A DNA stretch of 64,000 bases, taken from a bacterium (GTDB lineage: Bacteria > Zixibacteria > MSB-5A5 > GN15 > FEB-12). The translations under genes and the position numbers were made by a program. The notes under the pieces are model-generated. The model ran no database searches, had not been told where the DNA came from, and was given only the letters and a program-made list of their open reading frames with translations. The stretch's first letter is position 1, and every line of letters starts with the position of its first letter. Positions 1 to 8,718 of the stretch are shown here, piece by piece. The stretch covers positions 310,001 through 374,000 of the forward strand of contig JAHLKV010000002.1 in NCBI GenBank assembly GCA_020444475.1, written 5' to 3'.

Positions 1-1496
1 TTGGCCCCCATGTGGATAAAGCCGGGAAACGACTCGCCGTGGGAGTAGAATATCTCGCCGACGACCAGCCGGTCGAATGGAAACGGTCCAAACGTGTTCG
101 AAAAGAGCTCGAGACAGGCCACAATATCGTCGCCAACGTCGTTGTACGTACTTCTGCCGGATCCTTTCAGGACATTCCGGTGCAGTGGCTCATTGTAGTA
201 GACAGAAACCGGCGGAGTTCCGTCGCCCCCAAACTCATAGCGTGTGAACCAACCGATGTTAAACGACAGGTTGGTCACCGGTATTTCGGCCTCCCAGTGC
301 GTGTACAGCGTATCGCCGGTCGTTGTGGAGTCGATCAGATCGGCTGAGACGATAAAGGTCAGATCGCGCGGTGTGCGAAAGCGAATGGAGTAGGTCGACC
401 GACGCCCGAAACCGTAGCGGGGATACCATGAGGCGCCGGCATCGACCTTAAACTCCCCCGCCTCTCGTTTGGCGATATCGCCGTGGTAGTAGTAAGACAG
501 CCGCAGGGAATCGTCGGGATTATACGGACGATCGAACAGCAGGTATAACCCCTCGGACTTATGGGAGTCGTTTTCGTAGCGCACAAACGGTACTGCACTG
601 CCGAATCGATCTCTAATGGAATCCACCTCAAGCTCTTCATGAAGCGCCATACGCACGAACTGGGTGCTTTCGTCGAGAACATCATAGGTGATTGTGGCGC
701 TGCCCCGGAACTCTCCCCCGTCGCTCAGAGCGGCCTCGATTTCGACATGACGCGGACTGAGCTGGTCGGTCGCGTGGCCGTTGACGGTGGCGTACGACTC
801 GTCGATGTCATCCACATAGCTGGAGACCAGTTCCATGAACTGCTCCCCCGGGATGTTGTGATCACGAACCAAGTGCACCGGCTCTCGTCGATAGGGATCA
901 TACATGTACGCGGTGTGACTTCGGTCTTCCAGCTCCGTCATCACCAGCAGGAACGGGTCCGGCCCGGGATGAACCAGCGCGCGCATGACCGAAAAGGTAA
1001 ACAGGGAATTCTCATGGCGGACCAGCGGCCTGAGAAGTTGCTCGAACGACCGTCGCGTTGCGAGCGATGTTTCTGCGCCTGTCCGGCCCCCTGTGTGTTC
1101 GATTACGGAACGAAGTGAATCATCAAATAGAATCAGCGCTGAAGTGACAAACTGGTCGAGGGAATCGGTGTCGTAGAACCTTCGAACCTGGTCGCGCTCG
1201 ATCGAGACCGGCGGTACGAACCGGAAGCGCGCTTTCCCTTCGAAATAGGCGGCCCAGCGCATCGGACCGGTTTCCGACGTGGTCGGCTCCAGCCAGATGA
1301 ATCGCCCGGTATCAATCGTAAACGTGAAGCTGTGGTGTTCTATTGTCAGATCGCCGACAGCCTGTGCGACCGTGTCAAGCCCGGCCTTCGGCATCGAGCG
1401 AAGGTTCTGAGCCCAGATTGAGCTGTCCGATGGTCTTTCGGCCAGCGCCGTGGAAGCTAACAGAACACACAGGGCTGTCAGGAGCGCTCGGTGCAT
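1..1496 (-). CDS. M1-family-like metallopeptidase, N-terminal part (cut by left window edge)
   Basis: An open frame of 498 codons starts at ATG 1496 and runs off the left edge without a stop. The protein begins with a signal peptide (MHRALLTALCVLLASTALA). The last visible residues contain LFSNTFGPFPFDRL followed by a Gly/Pro-rich turn with PGFIHMG, the arrangement seen just before the zinc site in M1 aminopeptidases. The catalytic HEXXH would lie beyond the edge, so activity cannot be confirmed. It starts 7 nt after the stop of the M48 peptidase gene, so the two are probably co-transcribed as an exported peptidase pair. The Shine-Dalgarno sequence is weak (AAGGAT inside the upstream coding end). 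Periplasmic action is inferred from the signal peptide. Confidence 0.72.
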   Translation of the reverse strand, partial: MHRALLTALCVLLASTALAERPSDSSIWAQNLRSMPKAGLDTVAQAVGDLTIEHHSFTFTIDTGRFIWLEPTTSETGPMRWAAYFEGKARFRFVPPVSIERDQVRRFYDTDSLDQFVTSALILFDDSLRSVIEHTGGRTGAETSLATRRSFEQLLRPLVRHENSLFTFSVMRALVHPGPDPFLLVMTELEDRSHTAYMYDPYRREPVHLVRDHNIPGEQFMELVSSYVDDIDESYATVNGHATDQLSPRHVEIEAALSDGGEFRGSATITYDVLDESTQFVRMALHEELEVDSIRDRFGSAVPFVRYENDSHKSEGLYLLFDRPYNPDDSLRLSYYYHGDIAKREAGEFKVDAGASWYPRYGFGRRSTYSIRFRTPRDLTFIVSADLIDSTTTGDTLYTHWEAEIPVTNLSFNIGWFTRYEFGGDGTPPVSVYYNEPLHRNVLKGSGRSTYNDVGDDIVACLELFSNTFGPFPFDRLVVGEIFYSHGESFPGFIHMGA

Positions 1497-1503
1497 GAAC
1501 CCG

Positions 1504-2829
1504 CTAAGATCCTTCGGGATGATACGATCGCACGAACGCCATTCGCTTGCTCAACGCCGGATGGGAGTAGAACCAGAACTCGATAATCTCCGGCGGATTT
1601 GGATCGGAGAGGTTGTATACCGACAGCTTGTCAAACGCGATCGCGGCATCGTCGCCCGATACGCCGGTGATGTCCATGCCGTAGATATCCGCCTGATGTT
1701 CCATATAGCGGGAGGCGTAGTTGTCGACCGGCTGGAACACGAAAGAAATCACCGATACGGCGATCAGCACCAGCGGCAGCGATGCGATATCTTCGAGTTT
1801 GTCGAATTTGAAGACACCGCTGAACATGCGTATCACCGGGTGGATAATCAGATCAGTCAACCAGAGGGCAAACAGCATAAACAGAACGAAGAGACCGAGG
1901 CCCCACCAGATATGGTTCATGACATAGTGTCCCATCTCATGCCCCATGACGAACCTGATCTCGTTAAGTGAGAAATTCTCTATCATCGTATCGTACAGCA
2001 CGATCCGCTTGGTATTGAACAGCCCGGTGACGTAGGCGTTGATTTTGGTGGACTGCTTTGACGCATCGACCTGGAAGACATCGGAGCCGTGAATCCCCGC
2101 TTTATCCGCCAGAGTGAGAATCTCCGACTCGAGATGCTTGTCTTCGAGCGGCGTGAAGTCGTTGAACAGGGGGCTTATCAACACCGGAGCGACGACGATA
2201 ATGAGTATTGCGAAGGGAATCGCGCCGAGTGTGAAGGCCAGCCACCATCGTTTCATGTACCCCACGAGCTTATAGAAGAACCAGACCGGCAGGACGCCGA
2301 TCACGAGGGTGATCCCCAGCCCTTTGAGATCATCAATCAGCCACTCCTGAAGCGTCTGGTTGGAGAAGCCGAAATCGTGTTCAACAACGAAGTTGCGATA
2401 ATAGGAAGCCGGGAAATTGAGCAGGTAGTCGGCCAGCATGATAAGGATGAAAAAGACCCATATCGCAAAGAAGCGTTTGGGTATCTTCTGTGCCAGGGTG
2501 CGAAATCTCGCCGACAGGCCGGTGAACAGCAGGATTGCCAGAGTGGCAATCCCGATCCCGAACGAGACAAACCGCCATAGATTGTTGAACTGGGAGTAGG
2601 CGATCAGCAGGTCCTTACGCTCCGGCGAAAGCGGGTAAACCGACTCGTTCTCCTGGGACGACTCCGTTCCCGCCGCGGTTTCGACGGCCGGAGTTGATTC
2701 GGCTGTTGAAACAGCCCCCATCGTATCACCGGCGATCGGCTGGGTGTTGTCGGTCTGCGCAAACCCGATTGCACAGCAAAGCAGGATCAGTCCGACGGCC
2801 AGACCTGACCCGATTATGAGATTCTTCAT
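1504..2829 (-). CDS. M48 family metallopeptidase (Ste24/CAAX protease-like)
   Basis: The 441-residue membrane protein has a signal-like N-terminus, a Thr/Ser/Glu-rich linker (residues about 25-65), then several transmembrane segments. The zinc-binding motif HEMGH lies at about residues 297-301, and the third ligand region is EHQADIYGMD near residue 380. This order matches Ste24-type M48 peptidases, which cleave proteins in or near the membrane. The catalytic residues are intact. The length is slightly above the usual 400-420 residues because of the extra N-terminal linker. It is the first gene of a two-gene unit with the M1-like peptidase. The start at 2829 is supported by a GGAGC Shine-Dalgarno. 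The substrate is unknown. Confidence 0.88.
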   Translation of the reverse strand: MKNLIIGSGLAVGLILLCCAIGFAQTDNTQPIAGDTMGAVSTAESTPAVETAAGTESSQENESVYPLSPERKDLLIAYSQFNNLWRFVSFGIGIATLAILLFTGLSARFRTLAQKIPKRFFAIWVFFILIMLADYLLNFPASYYRNFVVEHDFGFSNQTLQEWLIDDLKGLGITLVIGVLPVWFFYKLVGYMKRWWLAFTLGAIPFAILIIVVAPVLISPLFNDFTPLEDKHLESEILTLADKAGIHGSDVFQVDASKQSTKINAYVTGLFNTKRIVLYDTMIENFSLNEIRFVMGHEMGHYVMNHIWWGLGLFVLFMLFALWLTDLIIHPVIRMFSGVFKFDKLEDIASLPLVLIAVSVISFVFQPVDNYASRYMEHQADIYGMDITGVSGDDAAIAFDKLSVYNLSDPNPPEIIEFWFYSHPALSKRMAFVRSYHPEGS

Positions 2830-2995
2830 TTCGGAAAGCTCCCTGTCTCCGATGAGAGACGGACAGTTAGTCTTGAATATGAAGTCAAACTTGCCGCCTG
2901 CGACTTACGATGTCAACAAAATGAGCAACTATCCGAGAGGTTTGCGGTAGAACTGTTGGACAACCGAAGCAGATTCATTTCCCGGGAGGGTTTCC

Positions 2996-4171
2996 ATGCA
3001 CCGAGCGATACCCTGCGTCGTATCGCTTATACTGTGCCTCGCCGCCGTCAGTGTTTCCGCCCAGAGCCAGACAGACCTCAAGGCGCTTCTCTCGCCACCG
3101 CGCCCCGATTCCTGCCGTGACTATATCCGCAACGCTCACCAGTTGATTCCGCCGTGGTACGACCAGGGGAAACTGGACTCGGTACGGCTGGTGATCGAAT
3201 TCGTTGAGCAGGAATGTGAGACGAGTTCGTTTGATCGATTGAAGACACTGCTGGCGATTGAATCAGGAGAGTTCGAGACCGACTTGTGCGACTCGGCCCT
3301 GATCGATCATGTGCTCCACGGCTATTACCATCGAAGCGGCAGGTCCCCCGACTGGCTCACGCTTTTGATATGGGGTGAGCGGATTCCTCTGTCTGATACC
3401 ACGGCCTATTCACGTCTGGTCGACAGCCTGACTGCTCGTCTCATTCGCGAGACCGACAGCACCAGCGCCGCTTATGTGGTCCTGATGGATTTCACCGGTG
3501 ACTACGACTATATCCGCAAACGGCTGCATCGGGGTGCTTATCCCGGTACCTGCCTTCAGGAGGCGTATAACCGAGAGATCGCCTACTGGCTGGAGCGGCG
3601 CTACCGGGGCCGCATACATCTGGCCGCCCTGACCGGTATCTGGATGCCTCAGCACGCCGCGAGTGTGCTGGGCAACAAAGCCGAACTTGGTTTCAAGATT
3701 GGCTGGCGGGGAGAGCGACTGGGAACCGAGGGTACGGTGATCTTCCGCTTTCTCGATGCCAAGCGTGAGTATGTGGTGAGACAGGATGGAAAAGAGGATC
3801 GCGGCCGGAGTTTTTTCGGCGGATACGTGGGCGCTGACCTGGCGTATGAGGCGATTCGCTCGGAGACTTACGCGCTTGCTCTGATCGGCGGGATCGGGCT
3901 TGATGGGTTTGGACATGGGTCGTCGAAGGATGATGACGACAACACCAGCGGCGTAAACTCGCTGAACCTGAATATCGGCGCGGAGTATCGCCTGGCCTGC
4001 AATCGCACGCGAACCCGCTATGTCGGTGTGCAGGGGCGATACAATGTCGTCAACTATGCGACCGGCGGGCGTACTGATTTGTCAGGTAACGCCGTCTCGC
4101 TCGAACTCATCTATGGCGGCCTCGGCAATACCGCTTCGAGCCGACTGGATAGATTGAAGTACTATGATTGA
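2996..4171 (+). CDS. Exported protein of unknown function, tandem paralogue 1 of 3
   Basis: The 391-residue protein begins with a signal peptide ending in SVSAQ. I do not recognise the family. It has a helical N-terminal half with paired Cys (PDSCRDY, EQECETSSF) and a C-terminal half of alternating Gly/aromatic strands that reads like an outer-membrane barrel or beta-sandwich (SFFGGYVGADLAYEA, GGIGLDGFGHG, NLNIGAEYRL, NYATGGRTDLSGN). It ends in KYYD. The same architecture recurs in the next two genes. A GGGAGGG Shine-Dalgarno lies just upstream of the ATG. The gap of about 90 nt to the next copy may carry its own promoter. Function cannot be assigned; an outer-membrane or surface role is inferred from the signal peptide and strand pattern. 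Confidence 0.8.
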   Translation: MHRAIPCVVSLILCLAAVSVSAQSQTDLKALLSPPRPDSCRDYIRNAHQLIPPWYDQGKLDSVRLVIEFVEQECETSSFDRLKTLLAIESGEFETDLCDSALIDHVLHGYYHRSGRSPDWLTLLIWGERIPLSDTTAYSRLVDSLTARLIRETDSTSAAYVVLMDFTGDYDYIRKRLHRGAYPGTCLQEAYNREIAYWLERRYRGRIHLAALTGIWMPQHAASVLGNKAELGFKIGWRGERLGTEGTVIFRFLDAKREYVVRQDGKEDRGRSFFGGYVGADLAYEAIRSETYALALIGGIGLDGFGHGSSKDDDDNTSGVNSLNLNIGAEYRLACNRTRTRYVGVQGRYNVVNYATGGRTDLSGNAVSLELIYGGLGNTASSRLDRLKYYD

Positions 4172-4264
4172 CCTCGCGCCAGGCGGATTTCCACTACCCA
4201 TCCCGGCGCCTGGCCTTTATACTCCAGTTGGCTAATCTACTGTTCACCTGCGGGAGGGTTTCTT

Positions 4265-5446
4265 ATGCGGGGAGTTCTGTTTGCTTTTCTTGTCTTCTGT
4301 ATTTCGCTAGTTTGTATCACCGATCTGTACGCGCAGAGCGACGACGATACTGTGCGTCAACTGCTCACCGCTCAGCCGACCACCGACTGCGCCGACTACG
4401 ACTACAACGCCCGGCTGATTCTTCCCGGGCTGTTTGAGCGGCGCGAGCTTGATTCTATCGACGCCATCATTCAGTTTGTCGAGGACAACTGCAATCCGAG
4501 TACATTCTGGAAGCTTCGCGATCTGATGACGATTTATCGCGGGGAGTTCGGTGACGGTCTCAAAGGCTACGACGTGTACATGACGGTCGTGCTGGACGAT
4601 TTCGATTATGACGTTTCCGAAGCATACTATGTCGAGACCAACTCCTCGGTCGATCAACATCTTCAATCCATGCTGGGGTACGGTCAATTCATTGACTCGC
4701 TTGCTCTGGCCCTTGAGGACAACTACGACTCAACGACTGCGGAGCATTACATGCTTCGCTTCATAAGAGGAGACTATGGTTTCATCCGACGGCATCTGCG
4801 GGCGGGAGATTGTCCCGATCGGGAGCTGCAGCTTCGCTACGATGATGAAGTCGAACGGCTTCTCGAGCGATCCGAAGACGGGCTACGACCGCATCTCGGC
4901 GCACTCATGGGCGTGTGGATTCCGTTTGATGCCGACAACGTTCTTGGTCCCAAGATGACGCTGGGCTTTCGAGGCGGCTTCAGTTACCGTCGGTGGGAGT
5001 TGAATGCAGCGATGATCTTCAAGTTTCTCCAGGCACGCCGGGACTACATCACGAAAGAGGACGGATATGTGGACACCAGCCGGAGTTTCTTCGGCGGCTA
5101 CATCGGTCTTGACGGCTCCTATCGCCTCACCCGGCGCGACCGGCATTCTTTTAGGTTATTGGGCGGGATTGGCTTTGACGGTTTCGATCACAACTCCAGG
5201 AATCCCGACAGAGATGCAACGGTTGTCAATTCATTAAATCTCAATATCGGCGGCGAATATCGTATCGCATACGGCCGCAGCAGGGAGTTCTATTTCGGTC
5301 TGCTGGGGCGGTACAATTTCGTTAACTATGCGACCGGCGGCGGGAGTGATCTGTCGGGCAATACGGTTTCGATCAACCTGACCTGGGGCTGGCGGGGGCC
5401 GAACTGGGCCGGGAAGCAGTTGGCGCGGATCGGATATTTTGATTGA
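4265..5446 (+). CDS. Exported protein of unknown function, tandem paralogue 2 of 3
   Basis: The 393-residue protein starts with a signal peptide (cleavage near LYAQS) and aligns end to end with its neighbours. Shared blocks include DSIDAIIQFVEDNC, the FIRRHLRAGDCPD block, LGALMGVWIPFDADNVLGPK, RSFFGGYIGLDGSYRL, SLNLNIGGEYRIAYGRS, NYATGGGSDLSGN and the C-terminal GYFD. The ATG is set by a GGGAGGG Shine-Dalgarno and the signal peptide directly after it. The three copies have diverged too far to be recent duplicates, and the block pattern is conserved over the whole length, so selection on all copies is likely. No catalytic motif is visible. Confidence 0.8.
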   Translation: MRGVLFAFLVFCISLVCITDLYAQSDDDTVRQLLTAQPTTDCADYDYNARLILPGLFERRELDSIDAIIQFVEDNCNPSTFWKLRDLMTIYRGEFGDGLKGYDVYMTVVLDDFDYDVSEAYYVETNSSVDQHLQSMLGYGQFIDSLALALEDNYDSTTAEHYMLRFIRGDYGFIRRHLRAGDCPDRELQLRYDDEVERLLERSEDGLRPHLGALMGVWIPFDADNVLGPKMTLGFRGGFSYRRWELNAAMIFKFLQARRDYITKEDGYVDTSRSFFGGYIGLDGSYRLTRRDRHSFRLLGGIGFDGFDHNSRNPDRDATVVNSLNLNIGGEYRIAYGRSREFYFGLLGRYNFVNYATGGGSDLSGNTVSINLTWGWRGPNWAGKQLARIGYFD

Positions 5447-5535
5447 GTTCGCCTGACTGAGCGTTGCACCAAAATGCCTGTTGGTCCGACTATATACTGT
5501 TGAAGCTGCAGGCAATTATCTTCGGGAGGGATCAT

Positions 5536-6714
5536 ATGCGGGAAGTTCTCCTTTTCTCACTGGGATGTCTTTTATTTCTGGCGGCTGTATCAGACGTTTT
5601 CGCACAGCAAGATACTGCCGGCATGCATGCTTTGCTGACCGAGCGGTCGACGGAAAAGTGCAACGAATATGTGTTCAATGCCCTGCTGCTCATACCGGAC
5701 ATGTATAAGCGGGGCCGGGTGGACTCCGTTTTGCAGCTTATCCGGTTTATAGAGTCCGAGTGCGACTACAGAACCTTCGCATCCCTGAAGACGCTAATCT
5801 CTATTCAGCAGGGGCATTTCGGCGGCACACTATGCGATACCCCGACGGTCTGCGCTGTTGTCGGCGACAGTCCAGGGTATGGATGCTATGGGTACTTTGA
5901 CTCCAGAGATTGGTACGGTTCGATGTACCAAGGTCCGCCGTCCCAGAGATACGCGGATTTCGAGGACTCTCTCGCGGGGGTTTTGGTTCACGAGACCGAC
6001 AGCACCACGGTCGCTCATTATTGGCTGCGGCATTTCACCGGCGACGATTCGTTTCTACTCCGCCACCTCAAAGCTCGAGACTGCCCCGAGCAATGCCTGC
6101 AAGACGCCTACGACGCGCTCGTTGCGAGACTCCTGAGCCAGCGATACGAGGCTCGTATCAATCTGGGTGTTCTGACCGGCGTATGGCTGCCCCAGAGCGA
6201 AGCAGATGTTCTCGGCCCCAAACTTGAGTTTGGAGGGCAGTTGGGTATCTATCCGGGGAGATTCGGGCTGGACGCCACACTTCTCTTTCGAGTCCTCAAT
6301 GCCAGAGAGGACTTCGTGATTGTTAGTGACCCCGGTCCGGATAGCGGTAAGAGCTTCTTTGGCGGATATGTCGGACTTGATGGCACGTACGAGGTGTACA
6401 GGCACGACCGCCACACATTCGGGTTACGGGGCGGTACGGGTTATGGCTGGTTGGGACACGTGCAGAACGGAGACCATTCCAGTCGACCGAACTCAAACAC
6501 GTTTGACTTCAACCTCGGTTGCTCGTATCGATTGGCCTACAACAAGACCCGAACCAGGTACGTCGGCTTGATCTTTCGCTACAGCGTGCTGAATCACGCC
6601 ACCCGCGGAGGGAGCGATCTCTCCGGCAACGCCATTTCGTTATGTCTTACGTATGGTTGGCTCAGCGACTTGTGGCCAACCAGACAACTGGAACGTCTTG
6701 GCTACTTCGACTAG
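5536..6714 (+). CDS. Exported protein of unknown function, tandem paralogue 3 of 3
   Basis: I place the start at ATG 5536, after a GGGAGGG Shine-Dalgarno at 5524-5530, because the signal peptide (MREVLLFSLGCLLFLAAVSD, then VFAQ) begins there. An earlier in-frame ATG at 5464 would add 24 residues with no counterpart in the paralogues. The 392-residue product has the same blocks as the two genes before it: RHLKARDCPEQCLQDAYD, LGVLTGVWLPQSEADVLGPK, KSFFGGYVGLDGTYEV, NHATRGGSDLSGN and C-terminal GYFD. It carries extra Cys residues (CDTPTVCAVV, GYGCYGYFD) in a Gly/Tyr-rich insertion near residue 115 that the other copies lack. The gene ends before a strong terminator shared with rpmA. Confidence 0.8.
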   Translation: MREVLLFSLGCLLFLAAVSDVFAQQDTAGMHALLTERSTEKCNEYVFNALLLIPDMYKRGRVDSVLQLIRFIESECDYRTFASLKTLISIQQGHFGGTLCDTPTVCAVVGDSPGYGCYGYFDSRDWYGSMYQGPPSQRYADFEDSLAGVLVHETDSTTVAHYWLRHFTGDDSFLLRHLKARDCPEQCLQDAYDALVARLLSQRYEARINLGVLTGVWLPQSEADVLGPKLEFGGQLGIYPGRFGLDATLLFRVLNAREDFVIVSDPGPDSGKSFFGGYVGLDGTYEVYRHDRHTFGLRGGTGYGWLGHVQNGDHSSRPNSNTFDFNLGCSYRLAYNKTRTRYVGLIFRYSVLNHATRGGSDLSGNAISLCLTYGWLSDLWPTRQLERLGYFD

Positions 6715-6752
6715 CTCGCCATGATGCGGCGGTTATCCGCCAACACACATAC

Positions 6753-6788
6753 AAAAAGCCGCGCTCTGATTGCAGAGAGCGGCTTTTA
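6753..6788. terminator. Bidirectional terminator between convergent genes
   Basis: The outer stem AAAAGCCG pairs with CGGCTTTT, and an inner stem CGCTCTG pairs with CAGAGAG with one mismatch around an ATTG loop. Both strands end in a T-run, so the hairpin can stop transcription from the third paralogue on + and from rpmA on -. Confidence 0.85.
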
Positions 6789-6811
6789 GCTTTTTGGATC
6801 GTCAGCGTCGC

Positions 6812-7081
6812 TTAGGCGGTCGCTTCTTCGGGGGCGTAGACCGAAACCTGTTTGCCCTTTTTGCCGACCCGCTCGTACGTCACGAAACCGTCGACCTTGG
6901 CGAACAGCGTGTAGTCCGAGCCGAGTCCGACATTGATACCGGGTTTGATCGGCGTGCCGAGCTGGCGGACGAGAATCGAACCGGCCGAGACAAACTGGCC
7001 GCCGTAGACTTTCGTCCCGCGCCGCTGGGCATTGGAGTCGCGACCGTTTTTGGACGATCCTACACCTTTTTTGTGAGCCAT
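6812..7081 (-). CDS. rpmA: 50S ribosomal protein L27
   Basis: The 89-residue protein is a full-length L27. It begins [17 protein letters not shown], contains [13 protein letters not shown] and GTPIKPG, and ends in a short acidic tail. L27 sits near the peptidyl-transferase centre of the large subunit. There is no cleavable N-terminal extension of the Firmicutes type. The usual partner rplU (L21) is not upstream; instead there is a 5' leader of about 100 nt with its own promoter, then an unrelated AAA ATPase gene. Either rplU is elsewhere in this lineage or the pair was split by an insertion. Confidence 0.97.
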   Translation of the reverse strand: MAHKKGVGSSKNGRDSNAQRRGTKVYGGQFVSAGSILVRQLGTPIKPGINVGLGSDYTLFAKVDGFVTYERVGKKGKQVSVYAPEEATA

Positions 7082-7184
7082 GACGCTAGTCCTCTATTCT
7101 CAATCGTTCATCTTCGTTAAGAACTCCGACAGCCAAACGCGTAGCTCTGCCTCGCGGCCGAGCCAGTCGGCGCTGGAGCCTGCT

Positions 7185-7212
7185 AATATAAGAGATCGGC
7201 CGGAAATGGCAA
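7185..7212 (-). promoter_or_regulatory. Sigma70-type promoter of rpmA
   Basis: On the minus strand TTGCCA (7212-7207) is followed after 16 nt by TATATT (7190-7185). It predicts a leader of about 95 nt before the rpmA ATG, long enough for regulation of the r-protein mRNA, though I see no specific fold. Confidence 0.6.
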
Positions 7213-7302
7213 GGGAATTAATATCTTTTTGGACTGCAAAGAGATAGGGCAACCGCGGCTCCTGCAGCCTTCCGGAAGCCCTGTGGATCAACATGGCAAT
7301 TG

Positions 7303-8514
7303 TCAGTCGGCCTCTAATTGTCGCAGGATGAATCGGTTCAGTAGCGGCACCGCGAAGGAGTACTTCCCGTGGCGGTTCTTGTATACCAGACCCGCCTCGC
7401 TCAAACTGACAAGCATCTGGTTCACGTGACTGGATCCGAATGGCTTGTGAAGGACCTGTCTTGACATTGCGACTATCTCCGCAACCGTGAACTCGTGCTC
7501 CGCGTTCTCGAGCCGGGCAGCTACACCCAAGAGCTCTCGTTGTCTGTCGGTTGCCCTTGCCCATCGCCCGGCGAAGAAATCCGAGTCCAGCTTCCGCAGA
7601 ATCTCATCAATGGGTACGGCATAGTCTTGTCCCGCGTCTGCCTGCTGCATAAAAATGTCGTACACTTCGCGACAAATGAACTGGATAAAATAAGGATAGC
7701 CTGCTGAAATATCACAGATGGTATCTACGGAATTGAAATGGAACTTCACCGGGCAAGCAGCTGTCTTGATCGGTTTCTCAATGGCATCTCTACTGTCGGA
7801 GTCAGACAAACGGTCGAGGAACAATACCCTAAACATGCGCTCAGAGTATGTGCGTGCTTCGACCAACTTCGGAAAGAGCGTCGGCAGGCCGGTGAGTGCC
7901 AGCATGAAAGGTATGTCAACCTTCTGAATGGACTGAAAAACATCTAGCAGCAGCGAGAGCGGATATTGCTCTTTGGCACTGTGGTCGGCGAGATTCTGAG
8001 CCTCGTCGTATGCGAAGATGATTCCTCGTCGATCAGTTCGCTGAACGAGGGTCCATACGTACTTGAGAATGGTCTTGAGCTTGTCCGCTGTGAGACCCGG
8101 CGTTGCATCATAGATGCGGGACAACATCGCATAAGTCAGGGTCTGTGTGGATTCCACCTCTTCGGGCTCGAATCCGATGCCGCTTCTCACCTCTTTGCTC
8201 AGTACGAACGAAGACGTAATCAGCGACAGATCGGACAGCAACCTTGTCGCCATGTTGTGCTCGCTGATGCTGGCCGATTCGGACATATCTGTCCCGACCC
8301 ATAGCCATCGTGACTCGATAGCAATCGGTTTGAAGGTCTCCAACAGGACAGTCTTGCCAACGCCCCGAAGACCAGTCAGTATAAGATTCTCAAGAATGGT
8401 CTCCTGATCAAGCAGACGAGTGAACTCGCTCTGCTCCTGAGTCCGACCGGCCAGATACGGAGGCAAATGTCCGGCCCCGGGACGAAACGGATTCTTGAAA
8501 GTAGTGGCTACCAT
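7303..8514 (-). CDS. AAA ATPase (Orc1/Cdc6-like or AAA_16-like fold)
   Basis: The 403-residue protein has a Walker A motif GLRGVGKT at residues 48-55 and a Walker B IIFAYDEAQ at about 165-173. Sensor-like and arginine-rich segments follow, and the C-terminal region resembles a winged helix (KPFGSSHVNQMLVSLSEAGL). It is typical of stand-alone STAND/Orc-like ATPases found scattered in accessory regions. No nuclease, toxin or transposition partner lies beside it. The promoter is close to consensus and only 11 nt separate the -10 box from the ATG, so the mRNA is probably leaderless. Base composition looks lower in GC than the neighbouring clpC operon. Its position between rpmA and clpC suggests insertion by transfer (inference). 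The specific role is unknown. Confidence 0.8.
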   Translation of the reverse strand: MVATTFKNPFRPGAGHLPPYLAGRTQEQSEFTRLLDQETILENLILTGLRGVGKTVLLETFKPIAIESRWLWVGTDMSESASISEHNMATRLLSDLSLITSSFVLSKEVRSGIGFEPEEVESTQTLTYAMLSRIYDATPGLTADKLKTILKYVWTLVQRTDRRGIIFAYDEAQNLADHSAKEQYPLSLLLDVFQSIQKVDIPFMLALTGLPTLFPKLVEARTYSERMFRVLFLDRLSDSDSRDAIEKPIKTAACPVKFHFNSVDTICDISAGYPYFIQFICREVYDIFMQQADAGQDYAVPIDEILRKLDSDFFAGRWARATDRQRELLGVAARLENAEHEFTVAEIVAMSRQVLHKPFGSSHVNQMLVSLSEAGLVYKNRHGKYSFAVPLLNRFILRQLEAD

Positions 8515-8525
8515 AATTAGTTACT

Positions 8526-8554
8526 ATTATAGCACCATCTAAATGTAGCGTCAA
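8526..8554 (-). promoter_or_regulatory. Near-consensus sigma70 promoter giving a leaderless AAA ATPase mRNA
   Basis: On the minus strand TTGACG (8554-8549), a 17-nt spacer and TATAAT (8531-8526) precede the ATG at 8514. Transcription would start about 5 nt before the ATG, leaving no room for a Shine-Dalgarno site. The flanking DNA is markedly AT-rich. Confidence 0.8.
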
Positions 8555-8652
8555 GACTAAATTTATACATCTTTGATAGTGCATATTGATTTAAGTCTTA
8601 GCCGGAGTGATGGCCGTTGAACTTTGCTAAGGCATTGGCCAACAGCGGAATG

Positions 8653-8690
8653 AAAAAGAGAAGGCGGCCGGAGTAAAAGCTCCGGCCGCC
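8653..8690 (-). terminator. Terminator of the lolC-clpC operon
   Basis: An 11-bp perfect stem (GGCGGCCGGAG with CTCCGGCCGCC, loop of 6 nt) at 8663-8690 is followed on the minus strand by TTCTCTTTTT. It lies about 30 nt after the clpC stop. Confidence 0.88.
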
Positions 8691-8718
8691 GTGGAATAGA
8701 CACTATGAGTTGGGCCTA

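Noticed and set aside
561-1118. Plus-strand open frame of about 185 codons
   Set aside because: It lies opposite the continuous minus-strand M1-like peptidase, which has a signal peptide and family motifs.
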